DNA of 64,000 nucleotides from UBA11740 sp049273695 (GTDB lineage: Bacteria; Acidobacteriota; Blastocatellia; Pyrinomonadales; Pyrinomonadaceae): positions 62,001 through 126,000 of the forward strand of contig JBASRE010000059.1 of the NCBI GenBank assembly GCA_049273695.1. The letters run 5' to 3'. Each line of letters begins with the position of its first letter. Positions within the stretch are counted from its first letter, which is position 1. Below the pieces are notes generated by a model, which ran no database searches, was not told where the DNA came from, and worked only from the letters and a program-made list of their open reading frames with translations. Shown one piece after another: positions 1-10,182 of this stretch. The position numbers and the translations under genes were made by a program.

Positions 1-103
1 CGCCCGCGCAGGTCCTCATACAATCGCTTGTAAGAGAGCCGAATTCTCTTTGTGCAGTATCGAATTCACTGTCGCGAGGATCAAACCTTTTCTTGCCTTT
101 CAT
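1..103 (-). CDS. partial ORF running off the left edge, unknown
   Basis: An open frame reads leftward from an ATG at 103 and has no stop before the window edge, so only about 34 N-terminal residues are visible. They are polar and basic (begins MKGKKRFDPRDSEFD). A weak purine stretch (AGGG) lies four bases before the ATG. I do not recognise the family. The piece is short enough to be a chance open frame, and nothing in the neighbourhood supports a function. Confidence 0.25.
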   Translation of the reverse strand, partial: MKGKKRFDPRDSEFDTAQREFGSLTSDCMRTCAG

Positions 104-962
104 TGCACCCTGAGAAACCGACAAAATTTAGGGGTCAGTTTCAGATACCTCGTGTGCTCTGGTTAGGGCGGTAAGGTCAGCGTTTCGCAGTTTTATCGAT
201 CTTCATGGTCGACCAGTCTCCCACCGCCGGTTTTCGAAACAGTCCGGCGATGAAGACCATGACGAGGGTAGAGTTCCGGAGACCAATTATCTGCAGCGGA
301 CCCTCTCAACCATTCGCCAGCGTTTCTCGTGGAATGGCACCGCAAAGTTGGTCCAAGGTTCGCCAGCCTCGGCATGAAGCGGGCAATGACGCTTGGGCAT
401 GCATTGATCTCAGTTTTCAAACGCGCTCACAAAGTCTTTAAGGCCCGGTTCATGTCCGGCTCCAACCTGCCGTAACCGGATGCCCCTGCGGAATAGATAG
501 TCTGTCTAAACCATAGGCTATCAGTTTCTACGGCAACAGTTCGGATCAAATAACAAATCCGATAAAACGGACGGGAAGTCTGTCTGGGCAGACTTCCCAA
601 GTAGCGTTTGTGCTCCGGTTTGAACAACTCCGCTGTAAAGTTGACAGTGACAAACCAGGCAAGACTGGCACGCAGACTGCGTTTCAGGTTGACCAAGTGA
701 GTCGCTTCAATTTGTTGTGTTGCCAGGCTGCAAAAGACCAATTGAGTCCGTGACCTGAGATTATACAAGTCCGCTCGTTTGGTGAGATAGGTCATCGAAC
801 GTCATTGCGGGCATTGCGTAATGTCAAATCCGGGAAGGGTTGTTGTGACCGTTATTTGCATTCTCGCTGGAGCAGAGTGTTTGTCAGACCTAATTACCAG
901 AAGGTTGTTCATCAGGCGAAGGGTCAATCAGCGAATAACGGTCCGCCCGCGCAAATCAAGCG
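104..962. other. long non-coding or decayed stretch with one palindromic repeat copy
   Basis: No convincing gene was found in these roughly 860 bases. Open frames on both strands have no recognisable motif and no ribosome binding site. The one structured feature is a perfect 10-bp palindrome at 573-598, inside a 46-bp sequence that recurs in diverged form near 10.55 kb. Promoters for the downstream sensor kinase presumably lie here, but I cannot point to a clear -35/-10 or -24/-12 pair. Confidence 0.4.
561..606 (+). repeat. 46-bp repeat copy A with internal perfect palindrome
   Basis: The arms GGGAAGTCTG (573-582) and CAGACTTCCC (589-598) pair perfectly around a 6-base loop. Over 46 bases this copy matches 34 positions of the copy at 10553-10598, in the same orientation and without gaps. 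The repeats bracket the 1-10 kb signalling cluster. No T-tract follows, so a simple Rho-independent terminator is unlikely. Confidence 0.65.
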
Positions 963-3900
963 ATGAGTTGTTTTGCCGGCGCTACCTTCGCCGCCGCGGG
1001 TTTGGAGGCATTCTCTGGTGGTGCGATGAAACCTGAAAATCATAGCGGAGATCATGGAGAGAGAATTAGGAACCCTCGCAGAGTCAAGCTGGTGGCGACG
1101 GCTCTGGCTATCATCTTGCTGTCCGCTACGAGTCTGTTCGCGGTGTCTCTATTTCCCAATGCTCTCGCGGCGCTGTCTGGCATCGTCACCGATCACCCCG
1201 GATACATCCGCGCCACCAACGCCCTGGTGGCCGCCATTTGCGCCGTCTTCCTCTTGTGGCCGAGGGCGGGGAGCAGGCTCGTTGGGCGTTGGAACGAATA
1301 CGTTGGGTGGGCCTTCTTCATCTTATTCATTCAGTATGCGGTTCGTCTGGCGGCCCTGTTCGCGGGGGCGGTTGTGCTTCCCGAATGGGAGCCGGCCATT
1401 AAGTTCTCCGCCCATCTAATAATCTACCCAGCGTCGTTCCTCAACAACATCCTCTTCCTGATGGCCGCCCGAATCCTCCTCAATAAGAGCAAGGAGCTTC
1501 GGGACCTACGTCCGCCCGCAGGTCGCGGCTCTCTCAGTCAGGTCAAGTACTACGTGGCAGCGCTCCGGGCCGGACTGCCCAGGTGGGTCTGGTGGATGTT
1601 CCTGTTCACGTTACTGGCCCTTCTAGACAACGAAATGGTGTGGGCGCGGTATCCCGGTTACATAGTGTGGGTGCGGTTCCCAGATGCCTTCTTCTCCGTC
1701 TTTTGCCTTAGCTGGTTCGGTTACGCTGTATGGCTCAGCCTTAAGGTTCGCCGCCACACAATGCTTGCGTGGGCGAGCTTCGTGCTTGTGCTCTTATACG
1801 GCGCGGGCCAATTAATCTACGCGATGAACCCGGTCATCGCGTACACGCTCCTTGACCGTCCGGCATCGCAGTCGCGACCGGCCAAGTGGTTGAAGCGCAC
1901 TCTATGGCCGAACGTCGATAAGGTGATTTTTCGGGATTTCGAGTCGAGCGACTTTGAAGAGCCGGACAGGCTGCTGAAAATAATCACCGCCCCGGACACC
2001 CGCGACGACGTCGGCAACTATCTGCACACAAACCTCAAAACTCACCCTTTCCAAAAGGGCAAGCCGAACGTCGAATGGTTTTCGCGTTTCACGCTTCGTG
2101 AGAGACAAGAGGCTCTCGCGGGGGAGCTTAACCAGCACCTCGACGAGCCGCTTTTTGATCAGAGTTGGGCCAATCAGATACCCGGACTGAGGGACGAGAC
2201 CCGCGCGCTGCTCGGGCAACGCCCCACCACTGACGAGGGCAAGCGCAGATTGAACCGCCTACTGCTGGAGGATGCCTTCGACCCGTACATCAAGAAGATC
2301 TCAACGAGGGACTTCCTCGACGGTGCGATTTTCGCCGTCCTTTTCCCGATGAAGTACCTGCTCTTCATGCCCGCCTTCGTCCTTTATCTGTTGTCGCTGA
2401 TCTCACTTAACAGCTTCCGCCGCGCGTTACACAAGACCACGAAAAGCAGGAAAGACTACCTGTCTGAAGACGGCATTCTCCACGTGATCGGCGAGAGTAT
2501 GGACGCCGACGAGGTGAAGCTCCTCATCAGGGTTCCCGGCATGGTGCGGCTTCATGGGGAGTCCGAGGAGCGTTGCCTCGCGGTGTCCTGGCGCGCGACT
2601 AAGAAGAATGCGAGCAGGGAGGAGCGGAAGATATTCGCGATAACGAAATCGACCCTGCTGAGTCGAGTCATGCACAAAGAGGGCAATGAGATCATCCTCA
2701 CGAACAAAGACGAGGGCGAGGAAGCGTCTGAGCTCAGGGCGCGCAGCACGTTACCTCAGACGTCAGTTCTTATTCCCATCAAGTTTCACGGCGGCGTGAT
2801 CGGCGTGTTGCAGGCCCTTTTCAGCGGGTACGGCAAGTTCAACGACGGGACGCTCGAACAGCTCAAGTTCATGGCGGAATTGATCGCCCCTTCGGTCCAG
2901 GACTTCCGAACCATGTCCGCGGTCGACAAGTTAGGGACGCGTCTCAATCGCTGGAAGTTTGAATACCAGGGCAAGGGCCAAGAATCGCCGGGCACGTCGA
3001 ACGGCGCAGGCGATTTTGACACGGCCATGGACGAGCTTATGTCGATGCTGTTCGACCTGCTCAACCCGCTCTGCGTTGGCCTGCTCATCGAGTGCGGCTT
3101 TAAGAGTTCGCGGCCTGCGTATCCCTGCGACGGGCCCTATCACAAAATCCTGCTGTCGCACAGTGCGGCCTACGGGACAAGGATGCCCGGCCACTTCGAG
3201 ACGGTGGACGGCCCGGTTAGCGTGTTGGAGGAGTACCTGCCAAGCATCACAAGGGAGAGTGAATATTTGGGAAAACTGCTCCTAATCATTCCCCAGGACA
3301 AGGACGAGTTCAACAGACCCACCTTGGCGGCGGACTACCTGACGCGCCGGATGATCGCGTCCCTCGCCTCCAACGGGATCATCAACGCTGCGCGCGCCTC
3401 CCTCGCCGTCGTCATCCACGAGCTCGGCCTCGCGTTAAATAACGAGACGCTGAGTTACGAAAAGTGGTTCACGAAGGTCAGCGCGGCGGCGCACAAGGCC
3501 GGGCTGCTCTGGGTAGTCGCTTACGGCGGCCCGCAGCCCTCGCTCGGGCGGCTGGAGTACATCGAGATGGTGAAGGGGCTGACGCCGGAGGAGAACGAGG
3601 ACTCGCAGCGCGAGCCGCTGCGCCGCTTCGCGCACCAAGACCGGTCCTCAACGACCCGCCACATCATTCACCTGAAACTCGACGGCCGCGGCCTCTGGCT
3701 CGGCGTTGCGCGCGAAGGGTTCGGCTCCGAGTTGACCTTCAACTCTCCGTGGAGGGAGTTTCTCGAAAAGCTTGCGGGCCTCGCGAACGCTGCGCTGAAG
3801 AGCATCGACGAACGTTTCACGAACGAGGCCGAGCGGCAGCGTGAGGAAGAGATGCGGCTCCAGGCCGCCAGGGAGGCGACCGAGCGGGAGTGGGTGGAGA

Positions 3901-4556
3901 AGAATAATCTCATCGGCGTACTGACGTTCCACGACCTCATCAACCTGGTGCGCGTACAGCGCGACACGGCGAAGGCGGCTTTAGAGGCGGCCAACAACAG
4001 CACCGAGGGGACGGAAGAGCGGCTACTGGAGTCTATTAGAGTCATCTTAAACTCCACGGAGATGACCCGACGGCTCATCGACGTCATTAGCGAACTCACG
4101 CGATGGGACGGGCCTTTACAGTGCTCCATCGGCGAGGCTGTGAGGCAGGCCGCAGAACTGATCCAGCACCCTCTCGATCAGAAGCGAATCAAGGTCGAGC
4201 ACAACGACGGGCAGAAGGCGGTGGTCGGCCTTCCCCAGTACGTGGGCACGCTCGTCATAGCCAATCTTCTGCGTAACGCCGCGGATGCGAGCGATGCGGA
4301 CGGGACGATCACAATCCACACGGAGGTCGCCAACGGCGCGGTCTCGTGCAACGTGCTAAACAACGGCAAGCCCGTGCCAGACGACGTGCGGAAGAAGTTG
4401 GGTGAAGTGCCATTGACGCACACGGAAGAACATAACGGCTGGAGTCTTTTCGTCATCCCGCGCCTTTTACAGAAGTTCGACGGAAAGTTTCAGCTCTTGT
4501 ACTCGAACGACAGTGAGACCTGCTTCACTCTTCAACTGCCAATATCGAAGAGCTAG
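963..4556 (+). CDS. large membrane sensor with GAF-like region and C-terminal histidine-kinase-type ATPase
   Basis: The protein has 1197 residues. About seven hydrophobic segments lie in the first 290 residues (near 42-64, 86-100, 113-140, 150-172, 207-222, 241-262, 268-288), with another pair near 450-480. A GAF-like sensory region follows (about 510-640), then a second globular region. The C-terminus looks like a kinase core: a possible phospho-acceptor helix with FHDLIN near residue 989, an N-box-like NLLRNAAD near 1101 and a G-box-like NNGKPVPDD near 1133. The H and G boxes are divergent, so kinase activity is inferred. An ATG at 1026 is an alternative start, but neither start has a strong Shine-Dalgarno. 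It is followed 165 bases later by a receiver protein, which suggests a phosphorelay. The input signal is unknown. Confidence 0.7.
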   Translation: MSCFAGATFAAAGLEAFSGGAMKPENHSGDHGERIRNPRRVKLVATALAIILLSATSLFAVSLFPNALAALSGIVTDHPGYIRATNALVAAICAVFLLWPRAGSRLVGRWNEYVGWAFFILFIQYAVRLAALFAGAVVLPEWEPAIKFSAHLIIYPASFLNNILFLMAARILLNKSKELRDLRPPAGRGSLSQVKYYVAALRAGLPRWVWWMFLFTLLALLDNEMVWARYPGYIVWVRFPDAFFSVFCLSWFGYAVWLSLKVRRHTMLAWASFVLVLLYGAGQLIYAMNPVIAYTLLDRPASQSRPAKWLKRTLWPNVDKVIFRDFESSDFEEPDRLLKIITAPDTRDDVGNYLHTNLKTHPFQKGKPNVEWFSRFTLRERQEALAGELNQHLDEPLFDQSWANQIPGLRDETRALLGQRPTTDEGKRRLNRLLLEDAFDPYIKKISTRDFLDGAIFAVLFPMKYLLFMPAFVLYLLSLISLNSFRRALHKTTKSRKDYLSEDGILHVIGESMDADEVKLLIRVPGMVRLHGESEERCLAVSWRATKKNASREERKIFAITKSTLLSRVMHKEGNEIILTNKDEGEEASELRARSTLPQTSVLIPIKFHGGVIGVLQALFSGYGKFNDGTLEQLKFMAELIAPSVQDFRTMSAVDKLGTRLNRWKFEYQGKGQESPGTSNGAGDFDTAMDELMSMLFDLLNPLCVGLLIECGFKSSRPAYPCDGPYHKILLSHSAAYGTRMPGHFETVDGPVSVLEEYLPSITRESEYLGKLLLIIPQDKDEFNRPTLAADYLTRRMIASLASNGIINAARASLAVVIHELGLALNNETLSYEKWFTKVSAAAHKAGLLWVVAYGGPQPSLGRLEYIEMVKGLTPEENEDSQREPLRRFAHQDRSSTTRHIIHLKLDGRGLWLGVAREGFGSELTFNSPWREFLEKLAGLANAALKSIDERFTNEAERQREEEMRLQAAREATEREWVEKNNLIGVLTFHDLINLVRVQRDTAKAALEAANNSTEGTEERLLESIRVILNSTEMTRRLIDVISELTRWDGPLQCSIGEAVRQAAELIQHPLDQKRIKVEHNDGQKAVVGLPQYVGTLVIANLLRNAADASDADGTITIHTEVANGAVSCNVLNNGKPVPDDVRKKLGEVPLTHTEEHNGWSLFVIPRLLQKFDGKFQLLYSNDSETCFTLQLPISKS

Positions 4557-4721
4557 AAGCTCTCACTTTATCTCCGGCCGCCGCGCAGGCGACCGCGCTT
4601 ATTTCTGTACGCAGGACGGGTCGCGCGAAATCATGCGAGTGCCCTCGCCACCGGCGTAACTGAATGCCCGAGAACTGACGCCGGGCGCAAGCCCGCCGAA
4701 CAATCGTTGGAGGATGGAGAC

Positions 4722-6386
4722 ATGGGCAAAAAGACTGTGGGCATCGTCGAGGACGATGAAGATGCGATTAAACCACTTTATCGAATGCTCGATGCGCGAG
4801 AGTTCATCGTGCTGACGGCGAAGTCGGTCGCCGAGGCCCAGGAAATGATCCGGGAGTCGGGAGACCGTATGGACGTGGCGGTCCTGGACATGGATCTGCA
4901 CGACCGGCTCTCGGGGGCCGAAGTCGCCATTCAGGCGCGGGAGCAGTACCCGCGTTGGACTCCCGAATTCTTGATCCAGACGGGGGTAAAGGGGAACGAC
5001 AACTACTACAGGCAGGCGCTACGCCTCGGCCCAGCGGCCTATTTGCAGAAGAATGATGTAGACGTGGAAGACGTTATCCGGTACGTGCGAGTGCTGGCCC
5101 TGAAGCGTTCGCTGCGTTTCGACCGGCCGCGCGTGATGGAGGTGATGGGGTCGATCTCGGAGTCAACTCTTAATCTGTCCGAGGCCGTGAGGAGATTCAG
5201 CCGAGAGATGCTGGCCGAAGAACTGGTCTCATGCCTGGGCAAGATGCCATACATACTGCTTTTGTCCGACGCGCGCGGGACGCACAACGTAGCCACCAAT
5301 ACAACGCTGCCGACGACCTACACATCCACCTACGGAGTCGTGCAGACCATCGCGCACGGCGACTCCGCCTTCTCCCTTCTATACAAGATCGCCGAGAGCG
5401 ACCTGAAATACTTTCCCGCACGCACCGACGCCGACGACGAGGCGGTTTTTGACAGGTTGCCCGGTGCGGCGCTTCTTCCGCTTGCAAAAGTGAAGGAACA
5501 CAGGCTGTCGCTCGCGTTGCTTGCGCCTGAGACGAGTGAGACGAAGTATCCGGAAGACCCGTTCCTGCTAGCGGGCGTGCTGGCCCAGTACGTCCGACCC
5601 ATAATCGCCGAGCACTTCCTGAGTATTCTCGTCCACCTCACATCGCACAGGAAGGCGATGCTCAAGAGCGTCGCTTACTTCTGCCTGAATATCGGGCAGC
5701 AACAACAGAGAGTCATCGAAGAAGGAGTCGGCCGCAAAGAACTCGCGGCCGGTAGTGAAGCTCACATGACCATGGAGGCGATGGCTGACGACCTGAAGCA
5801 GACGGGGACGATCCTCAACAGCGCCGCAGAGAACAGGTTCGCCGCGGAGACCGTCTCGCTTAACATGAGAGAATTAATCACGACGGCCTTCAATGATTAC
5901 AGGGAGGTGATCGACCCGGAGGATATTGAACTCGTGGTCGATGGGACTTGCTACGTCAGGGCGAGGCGTGACGACATGTACGTCGCCATCAAACGGCTGC
6001 TGGATTGGATGATTCAGCGGCGGACGCAGACGCCATCAAATCTCCACCCGGCCGTGTACCTGCGCTGTAGCCAGACGGATGAGACTTCGACCATCACCTT
6101 CGAGGATCGCAGCCGGAGATTGCCAAGCGATTTCCGCGAACATCTCTTCGAGCCCTTTTTCGCTTCCGCCACGCCTGCCGCGAGGGCGGGCGGGCGTGGG
6201 CCGGGCCTTTACCTGCCGCTATACATGGCGAAGGTCCTGTTTGAGGAGAAATACGGCGCCCGCTTAGACGATTGCACAGACGAGATGGAGGAAAAAGTCG
6301 GACACAGGTTCGTCGTGCAATTTGTCCCGCCCGGCGCGCAGACAGACGCAGGCGTCGAGACTGGCAGTCAACCGTTGGATCTTTAA
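4722..6386 (+). CDS. response-regulator receiver fused to a histidine-kinase-like ATPase domain
   Basis: Residues 1-125 form a receiver domain with an acidic cluster (EDDED), the expected phospho-acceptor Asp in VAVLDMD, a Thr in IQTG and the conserved Lys in AYLQKND. A helical middle section leads to a C-terminal ATPase-like segment with an F-box-like HLFEPFF and a glycine loop GRGPGLYLPL. The N-box is not clear, so the ATPase may be degenerate. I chose the ATG at 4722 because GGAGG lies 8 bases upstream; a TTG at 4707 gives a slightly longer frame. The gene sits between a membrane kinase-like sensor and a sigma-54 activator on the same strand, consistent with the middle of a phosphorelay. 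Confidence 0.75.
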   Translation: MGKKTVGIVEDDEDAIKPLYRMLDAREFIVLTAKSVAEAQEMIRESGDRMDVAVLDMDLHDRLSGAEVAIQAREQYPRWTPEFLIQTGVKGNDNYYRQALRLGPAAYLQKNDVDVEDVIRYVRVLALKRSLRFDRPRVMEVMGSISESTLNLSEAVRRFSREMLAEELVSCLGKMPYILLLSDARGTHNVATNTTLPTTYTSTYGVVQTIAHGDSAFSLLYKIAESDLKYFPARTDADDEAVFDRLPGAALLPLAKVKEHRLSLALLAPETSETKYPEDPFLLAGVLAQYVRPIIAEHFLSILVHLTSHRKAMLKSVAYFCLNIGQQQQRVIEEGVGRKELAAGSEAHMTMEAMADDLKQTGTILNSAAENRFAAETVSLNMRELITTAFNDYREVIDPEDIELVVDGTCYVRARRDDMYVAIKRLLDWMIQRRTQTPSNLHPAVYLRCSQTDETSTITFEDRSRRLPSDFREHLFEPFFASATPAARAGGRGPGLYLPLYMAKVLFEEKYGARLDDCTDEMEEKVGHRFVVQFVPPGAQTDAGVETGSQPLDL

Positions 6387-6520
6387 GGAAAGTTTGAACG
6401 GCGATTCGAAACCGTGTTCACGGCGTCACTTTCTAGGCTAATGTGTACGATACTTTTGGTAAGTTTGCTCCAACCGGCGACTATAAAATAAGACCGCAAG
6501 CCGGGGTTCCAGGATACCTC

Positions 6521-7897
6521 ATGCCCATTACTCTTACCGGAAATGATGATCCTCTCGTCGGCAACATCCGAGACCGTCTGGCCGAGGAGAGCGGGCTGGA
6601 CGTATTGCACGTCGGACTTGCCGACCTGCTCGAGGGCAGGAGCAACGTCGCCAACGCGGAACTCCTGTTCCTGTTAACTAAGGAATTGGAACCGGACAAC
6701 GTTGCTGAATGGGTCTTTCGAATAAACCCTACGAAGGGGCGCGTGCGAAGACTCATCCTTTGCATGCCGCGGCCGAATGCCCGCGACACCGGCCTTCTGC
6801 TGAAACACGCGGACGAAATCATCGTCCCGGCCGGCTTCGAGGTCGAACATTTCGTTGAGCGCGTGTTGGGCCAACTGATTCCGGAAAGGCCCATTGAGAC
6901 GCATGGCTACGGGGAGTTGTTAGGCGCGACGAAGCGGATGCGTGATGTTTACCGGGACATCGAGAAATACGCCAAGCTGAAAGAACCGGTGCTTATCTTG
7001 GGCGAGACCGGCACGGGCAAAGAACTCGTCGCGCGCGCAATCCACGCGGCCTCGACGCGCAGGTCACAGGCATTCGTCGCGTGCAACTGTACGACGGTGC
7101 CGAAGGAGATCGCGGAAAGTCACCTCTTCGGCCACAGGCGTGGGGCGTTCACGGGTGCTGTAACCGGCTCGCTCGGAGTCGTTAGGACCGCCGAAGGAGG
7201 CACGCTCTTTTTGGACGAGGTAGGCGACTTGCCGCCCGAGATCCAGCCGAAGCTGCTGCGGCTCTTACAGGAGAAGGAGATTCAGCCGGTCGGCGAGCAA
7301 AAGCCGGAGAAGGTTGACGTCCGGTTCGTGTTCGCAACCAGCTGCAAACTACGAGAGGACGTGGAGCAGGATACGTTCCGTCGTGACCTGTACGCCCGCC
7401 TCAACCGAATCGTTCTGGAGTTGCCGCCGCTCCGAGAGCGCAAGGCCGACATCCCTCTCCTCGTCGAACATTTCAAAAAGAAATTCAACAACCTGAACGG
7501 CACGACCGTGGAGGTTCAGCCTGCAGCCATTGATGAGTTGTTCTGCATCGATTGGCAGGAGAACGTACGCGACCTTGACAACGTTGTCGCCAGAGCGGCG
7601 GCTAATGCGGGGCCTGACGGAGTCATTACCGAAACACTAATGCGTGAGAGCATGAGGCGCGCTGGGGGCTTTGGCAACGCGTCAAAACAGGCAGCCGCGG
7701 CCGGGCTGTTCAGGACGGTCGTGTTTCAGCCCCGCGAAGATGATTGGTGGACGGTGCAGGATCGGGCCGAGGCCACCTACCTCAGAGCCGTGCTCGAAGT
7801 GGCGAAGGGCGAGAAGGAAGCACTTAAGTTGTCGGGGATAGGCAGGGCTCAGTTTTTCGTAAAACTGAAGAAGCACGGACTGTCGCTCAAGCAGTAG
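6521..7897 (+). CDS. sigma-54-dependent transcriptional activator (AAA+ with Fis-type HTH)
   Basis: This is an enhancer-binding protein that would remodel RNA polymerase carrying sigma-54. Numbered from the ATG at 6521, the AAA+ core shows Walker A GETGTGKE (about 161-168), the sigma-54-contacting loop GAFTGA (about 208-213) and Walker B GGTLFLDE (about 226-233). The C-terminal end carries a short Fis-like helix-turn-helix. The N-terminal 130 residues look receiver-like in fold, but I see no phospho-acceptor Asp, so they may be a pseudo-receiver. The ATG at 6521 has AGGA six bases upstream; a GTG at 6443 would add 26 residues without a good ribosome binding site. With the two upstream genes it forms a plausible signalling chain. 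The target promoter was not found. Confidence 0.85.
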   Translation: MPITLTGNDDPLVGNIRDRLAEESGLDVLHVGLADLLEGRSNVANAELLFLLTKELEPDNVAEWVFRINPTKGRVRRLILCMPRPNARDTGLLLKHADEIIVPAGFEVEHFVERVLGQLIPERPIETHGYGELLGATKRMRDVYRDIEKYAKLKEPVLILGETGTGKELVARAIHAASTRRSQAFVACNCTTVPKEIAESHLFGHRRGAFTGAVTGSLGVVRTAEGGTLFLDEVGDLPPEIQPKLLRLLQEKEIQPVGEQKPEKVDVRFVFATSCKLREDVEQDTFRRDLYARLNRIVLELPPLRERKADIPLLVEHFKKKFNNLNGTTVEVQPAAIDELFCIDWQENVRDLDNVVARAAANAGPDGVITETLMRESMRRAGGFGNASKQAAAAGLFRTVVFQPREDDWWTVQDRAEATYLRAVLEVAKGEKEALKLSGIGRAQFFVKLKKHGLSLKQ

Positions 7898-7950
7898 AAC
7901 CGGTCGCCTCTCAAATCCTTCAAGAGGGCATCTCGCGGAGACCCGCGCGG

Positions 7951-10143
7951 TTACCTCTTCAACCCCAGCCATTGCTTGCATCCCATAATGAGATAGTAGA
8001 GCGGGAAATACATTATTAGATACACCGACAGCTTCACCGAAAACTGTCCGATCATCATCGAGGTCAACTCCACCCCACTTTTTCCGCCGTAACCGAGCCA
8101 GATAAAGATCAGCGTGTCGACCGCCTGGCAGATGAAGGTGACCACGGCTCCTATGACTACGGGCGATTGTGACTCGAAGTATTTGGCGAGGAGCGTCAGC
8201 AGTCCGACGTTCAGCACCACCGTGACCGTGTATGCGCAGAAGCTCGCGGAGTACAAATTGGCGATTTGGCCGAGGAGGATATTGTAGTCCAGCGTGGCCG
8301 GCAGTGCGTTGTCCAGCAAGCGCCCGCCCGCGCTTGCCGACAATAGAAGAGAGACGAAGACGACGACGTAAGATACCATGCCGAGGAAGACGGTCTTGAT
8401 CGCGGCCTCGATGTCTTCAAATACCGCGATCAGGTTTATCAACACGAAGAGCATGATGTAGAAGATCGAGCCGTGTACGAACGTCAGCCCCCTGTAACTC
8501 ACCACTTTGAGCGAAAGCAGGTTCGATAGGATAAGCGACACCACGAAGAGCACTCGCAGCAGTTGCGTGAAGAGCGCGGTACGTTCCTCTCGCTCGATGA
8601 CAGCCCGGGCGATGATCTTCCACGTACTTTCGCGCCGTGACTTGTCGGGCCCGATCCAGAAGTACGCGAGAATGTTCGCTCCCAACAGGATGAAGATAAA
8701 GATCGTCAGGGTACCGACGAACGCCCTCATTTGCTCGGAGCCGTTTTGCAGCCTAGCCAACGCATCCAGCCAACTCTGCTGCATCATCAACGTTGCCACC
8801 CAGTTATCGCTGCCCACGAACAGATTGAGGAAGATGAAAAATCCAATGGCGGCGATTTGGTAGAGTCTGCCGAATAGAGCCGACGAGGTTGTGAAGCGCG
8901 CTTCGTCATGCTGCGGGAAGTGGCGCAGAATAGACTCGTTCCACTCCTCTGACAGTCCGCCTGCAAAGCCCTTGATAATGTTAAAGAGGGCATAGGCGAC
9001 AACGTCCAGATACTTGCTCCAGTTGAAACTGATACCGACGACCACGTGCAGGGCAAATAAGATTGCGGCGACGAACAGGGTGAGCAGCGAGGCGTATTGC
9101 CGGCGCTTGATCGACTTCCGGTGCGTCGTCGCACCCGCGACTGGTGCCTTCGCGTGATAGCGGGCAAACAGCAGAGCGCCGACCTGTTCTATTCCGTTGA
9201 CTATGTAGAACATCAATGGAATGGCTATGAGGTACAGAACGGAGTCGGGCACCTTTTCGAAGAGCAGCTTGATGGCAGTGACGGCAAAATAGAATTGGGA
9301 GAATTGCATCAACCCTTCCAAGCAGCCGATGGCGATAACTGACTCCGTTATTTCAGACTTCGGCGTCTCACGTTCCGCGTCGGGCGCATCGTCCTCGCGG
9401 TCGGTGGGAGCCTGCAAGGGGTGTTCTCGGAGCCACCTTTCGAGACGCCTGAGATAACGCAACAGAAGCATGGCGGGCAGAACGTTGAGCGCGAAGAGGA
9501 CGGAGTACCAGCCCGGCTGCTTTATCGCTTCGTGGTGAAAAAGGATGACTGCGCACCATGCCAACGCGCCTGCCGCGCTCGCCGCCGTTGAGCCCGCTGC
9601 TTTGCAGCGGCGGAACTCCGCGTTCGGACACACTTTCTCATCTGCGACGGAAGTTATCGAACGAAAGACCGCTCCAGATAACTTCGAATCGACGCCCGTT
9701 ATGAGGGCGAATGGGATGCCCGTGAACAGTTGTAGAAACAGATAGATCGCGACAACGTCATTCGCAGGTATATCGAAAAGCGATCCGCCGATCAGCACCG
9801 CCCCAAGCAGTGTGCTTAATAGAATAGTCGCGACGGCACCGTTTCTGATTAATTTAGACGGCTGTTCGGTCGAGCGCACTCTGCTGAAGACTTTCAACCA
9901 GCAGATGATGGAAAGCGTGCCGATGGCGAAACTGACCAGACCCCACTCCTTACTGTTCGTCAGCGCGAAAGGGATCAGCGATAAGATTGGGGAAGTGACA
10001 AACGCGAAGGTCAACAACCGGATGTTGGTCAGTAAGCTAACGACAGATCTGTTTTCTGCGGAGACGTTCCGTCCAAGAGCAGCCCGGATGGTTGGCACAC
10101 ACCATAGTTCCCCTAAGATACCTTTAAGAACGTTCGTTAACAT
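7951..10143 (-). CDS. two-part polytopic membrane protein, MFS-like N-half and queuosine-precursor-transporter-like C-half
   Basis: The protein has 730 residues with about 18 hydrophobic segments. The first ~500 residues look like a major-facilitator-type bundle split by a charged loop (about 240-275). The last ~200 residues resemble the YhhQ/VUT family, whose members import queuosine precursors; the clearest signature is VTFICQAVDTLIFIWLGYGG near the C-terminus. I chose the ATG at 10143 because GGAGG lies 9 bases upstream; the longer start at 10182 lacks one. The gene converges on the sigma-54 activator. The substrate is unknown, and the VUT assignment rests on motif resemblance only. The joining of two transporter-like units in one chain is unusual. 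Confidence 0.65.
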   Translation of the reverse strand: MLTNVLKGILGELWCVPTIRAALGRNVSAENRSVVSLLTNIRLLTFAFVTSPILSLIPFALTNSKEWGLVSFAIGTLSIICWLKVFSRVRSTEQPSKLIRNGAVATILLSTLLGAVLIGGSLFDIPANDVVAIYLFLQLFTGIPFALITGVDSKLSGAVFRSITSVADEKVCPNAEFRRCKAAGSTAASAAGALAWCAVILFHHEAIKQPGWYSVLFALNVLPAMLLLRYLRRLERWLREHPLQAPTDREDDAPDAERETPKSEITESVIAIGCLEGLMQFSQFYFAVTAIKLLFEKVPDSVLYLIAIPLMFYIVNGIEQVGALLFARYHAKAPVAGATTHRKSIKRRQYASLLTLFVAAILFALHVVVGISFNWSKYLDVVAYALFNIIKGFAGGLSEEWNESILRHFPQHDEARFTTSSALFGRLYQIAAIGFFIFLNLFVGSDNWVATLMMQQSWLDALARLQNGSEQMRAFVGTLTIFIFILLGANILAYFWIGPDKSRRESTWKIIARAVIEREERTALFTQLLRVLFVVSLILSNLLSLKVVSYRGLTFVHGSIFYIMLFVLINLIAVFEDIEAAIKTVFLGMVSYVVVFVSLLLSASAGGRLLDNALPATLDYNILLGQIANLYSASFCAYTVTVVLNVGLLTLLAKYFESQSPVVIGAVVTFICQAVDTLIFIWLGYGGKSGVELTSMMIGQFSVKLSVYLIMYFPLYYLIMGCKQWLGLKR

Positions 10144-10182
10144 TCGATGATACCTCCAGCGAATACCTCGTTCTTTGAACAC

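Noticed and set aside
427..795. Minus-strand 122-codon ORF near the left edge
   Set aside because: No ribosome binding site, no recognisable motif, and it contains the palindromic repeat; probably chance.
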